Below are positions 62,201 to 64,000 of a stretch of 64,000 nucleotides of DNA, piece after piece (positions within the stretch are counted from its first letter, which is position 1; each line of letters begins with the position of its first letter). The stretch is taken from the NCBI GenBank assembly GCA_028826165.1, contig JAPDFW010000126.1, positions 96,515 to 160,514 of the forward strand. Direction: 5' to 3'. The notes beneath the pieces are model-generated. The model was not told where the DNA came from and made no database searches. It saw nothing but the letters and a program-made list of their open reading frames with translations. This stretch comes from Anaeramoeba ignava. Lineage: Eukaryota > Metamonada > Anaeramoebidae. A program made the translations under genes and the position numbers.

Positions 62201-64000
62201 TTCATAATTGTTTCACATAAATATTCAACTAATGATGTTTTCCCACATCCAGTTTCTCCAATCAAAATAATAGGAAGATTTGAAAGTAATTTATATTGAA
62301 TAAATATCATTTTCAAAAAATTATCATTCGTTAATACATATTTTGAATTGTTTTCTTTATGAGAAGATATAAGATTTTCGATTTCAATTTGAGATGGAGA
62401 TAAAGATAAAGATTTGAATAAAGAAAATAAAAATTCATAATCTTTACGTTTGGAATATTTTGGAAGAGGTTCATTAAATTTAAATCCATTTGCCTTTAAT
62501 ATTGGTTGTAGCTCTAGATCAAAAAATGCATTCATTGCATTTTTATCTGTTCCAAGAAGATTAAATCCACTTAAATATTTTAAATTTTCAACTTTTTCTT
62601 GATTTCCTTTTTTTTTGGTTGAAATTTTAAGAATAAGAATAAATAAATCTCTTTTTTCCCAAGGAAGTATTTCTTTAAAAATTTCACATGATTCCTTTAA
62701 TTCTATTAGATTATTATCCAATAATTTAGTCCAATCAAATGAACGATATATTAATTTAATAACTGAAAGGAAATAAGAATCTATGAATTTTTTTTGAAAT
62801 AATTCGCCTTTTTCTTCAGTTTGGAATAACTGTTTTGCCATTTTTGGATCAAGATATTCATAACCCATTAATAAATTAATATGATATTTCAAAACCATCC
62901 AAAAATTTGATAATAATCTAAATGTTAATTCTCCTGTATTAAAATGTTCTAAAATTAATTTTGAGCTTGATTTGAATATTTTCTTTTGATAAAGTAAAGA
63001 TTTATCATTAAATATTTCAATTCTTTTTTCTTTTTTTTTTCCTTCTAATAGTTTAAATTTTTGTTCATAAAATTCAAATAAATTAGAAACATGAATTAAA
63101 TCTTGATCTTCATATTTTGATATTTCTCCATTTTTTGTTGGAATATAATAATCAAAAGAAAAGAATTTTTCTTAACTTTGCATTTTTTTTTTCTTCCAAA
63201 TATTTAAGTGTAGGGAATAATATAAAATCTTTTTTTGGTTCATCTACTCTATAACTTGGAATTTCAAAAATCAAAATTACATTATTTGAAATATTCCATG
63301 CAAAATTATTATTTGGTAAATATTTTTTGTTTTCGATTGAACCCCACATTATTAAAGTCCAAAGATAATCTGAAATTTCAATTTTTGAAGAATAAGGTAA
63401 TTCAATATGAATATAAATTTTTCTTTTAAATTTTCATTTAAAATAATATTTGAAAAATCATTAAGTTTTTGATAATTTCTGATTTTTTTTCTGATGTAAT
63501 CGTGATATTATGATATTTAAAATCTGTTTTTGGATTTTTGATTTTGTTCATAACACCATTTCCTTATTTGAAATGTTTTTCCATTTCCTGCAAATTTTGA
63601 AGTAAAAACAATAAGTTGTTTAGAAAATGAATTAATTTCAATAAACTTGCGATATATATCATAATTATTTAATGCTTCAATATATCCCTTTTCAATTAAT
63701 CAGAACGAAATGAATAAATCAAATTTTTAGATAGAAACCCTTCTCCTGAAAAAAGAAAATAATTAATGGATATTTGGTTTCAAAATTAATTGATTGAATT
63801 TTTGAGATGAGGAAACTTTGTTTCTTTTTAGGTAATCTATTTCCATGAACCAATGAAAATAGAAAAAGGATTATTATTATTATTTTTTAATTTTTTCTTT
63901 TGTTCTGAGAAAATTCATTTGAATTATAAAGTTCACAATTTTCAAAAATTAGAAATATCATCTTTTTGTTTGTTTATCACAATTGAATTTGTTCTCTTTT
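53215..64000 (-). CDS. RNF213/mysterin-like giant AAA+ protein, copy B (5' end outside window; several frame breaks)
   Basis: No introns are seen in the visible part. AAA2-like P-loop GNGKT (~63580); AAA3 P-loop [10 protein letters not shown] (~62250) and Walker B FFDEFN (~62090); AAA4 P-loop GKPGSSKS (~61160), Walker B LDEVALAE (~60935) and sensor segment [14 protein letters not shown] (~60760). The RZ finger is complete at 55870-55980: CKNNH, C, then CPVC...IGGTHH. The block [18 protein letters not shown] (~56200) is a strong RNF213/ZNFX1-type signature. I find no RING finger. Open blocks are 59278-62898, 56933-59239, 56283-56861 and 53215-56229. Homology runs on through single-base breaks at A-runs near 59268, 57000, 56290 and 56235, and through a cluster of breaks between 63150 and 63720, where copy A provides the guide. 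Family role: AAA+ driven ubiquitin ligase whose RZ finger can act without the RING. This copy keeps the enzymatic motifs that copy A lacks. Confidence 0.9.
54119..54560 (-). repeat. Coding (GATAAA)n: about 145-residue Asp-Lys tract in copy B
   Basis: An almost uninterrupted GATAAA hexamer encodes alternating Asp-Lys, with short His-Lys, Asn-Gln and Glu-Lys interruptions. It is in frame between [10 protein letters not shown] and [15 protein letters not shown], so it should be translated. Ile-Lys and Phe-Ile readings are shadows. Confidence 0.93.
57828..58346 (-). repeat. Coding (CAAAAT/GAAAAT)n: Gln/Asn/Glu tract in copy B
   Basis: About 170 residues of Asn-Gln and Asn-Glu dipeptides encoded by CAAAAT, GAAAAT and AAAATT hexamers, in frame between CSLFKEINQ and [11 protein letters not shown]. 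It falls in the region between the AAA core and the hinge. Confidence 0.92.

Noticed and set aside
56235-63180. Stop-codon reassignment (TAA/TAG read through) to explain broken frames
   Set aside because: Other long genes use TAA, TAG and TGA only at their ends, and the breaks need a frame change, not just a sense reading of a stop.
1-64000. tRNA, rRNA, transposon or viral insertions
   Set aside because: I saw no cloverleaf-like GC-bearing stretch, transposase, reverse transcriptase, capsid gene or terminal inverted repeats. A covariance-model scan could still find a small RNA.

Overview
The window is nuclear DNA of a very AT-rich, intron-bearing protist. The evidence is spliceosomal GT-AG introns, eukaryote-only proteins (EPG5, GINS2/PSF2, AP-4 mu, SEH1, a Gemin6-like protein, DPH6, SAC9-like phosphatase, RNF213/mysterin-like giants) and hexanucleotide-expanded Asn/Gln/Glu/Lys/Asp tracts in proteins. 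An [FeFe]-hydrogenase-type gene points to an anaerobic or microaerophilic lineage; an Anaeramoeba-like metamonad would fit, but that placement is inference. The standard genetic code fits every gene.

Layout, left to right. 1-5446 (-): a WD40 protein fused to an [FeFe]-hydrogenase-like protein, 9 visible exons, 3' end outside the window. 5528-18848 (-): RNF213-like giant copy A, whose ATPase and RZ-finger motifs are eroded. 18953-21316: about 15 copies of a 154-bp satellite. 21403-28291 (+): EPG5, intronless and visibly less AT-rich. 28790-29922 (+): GINS2/PSF2. 30080-33355 (-): AP-4 mu. 34448-43774 (-): SAC9-like phosphoinositide phosphatase with an internal FYVE-like finger, 11 exons. 43992-45834 (-): SEH1. 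45922-46410 (+): Gemin6-like. 46499-48893 (-): DPH6. 49507-49881 (-): small coiled-coil protein. 50158-53139 (-): ankyrin protein with two BTB-like segments. 53215 to beyond 64000 (-): RNF213-like copy B with intact AAA and RZ motifs, but with several broken frames.

Two features cut across the genes. First, many introns and some spacers are inflated by tandem repeats, each locus with its own unit (often 6, 12 or 19 bp). One 12-bp intron array exceeds 2 kb, and several of these arrays give long but meaningless open frames. Second, single-base frame breaks occur in otherwise well-conserved genes, nearly all at short homopolymers. They look like unpolished indels in most genes, although decay of RNF213 copy B cannot be excluded.

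The genes do not form an operon-like pathway. Common themes are endomembrane and autophagy functions (EPG5, AP-4, SAC9-like, RNF213-like) and core nuclear or translation functions (PSF2, SEH1, Gemin6-like, DPH6). The most unusual items are the WD40-hydrogenase fusion, which keeps the H-cluster cysteines I can see but has lost several second-sphere residues and one Fe-S cluster site, and the pairing of a motif-intact with a motif-eroded mysterin.
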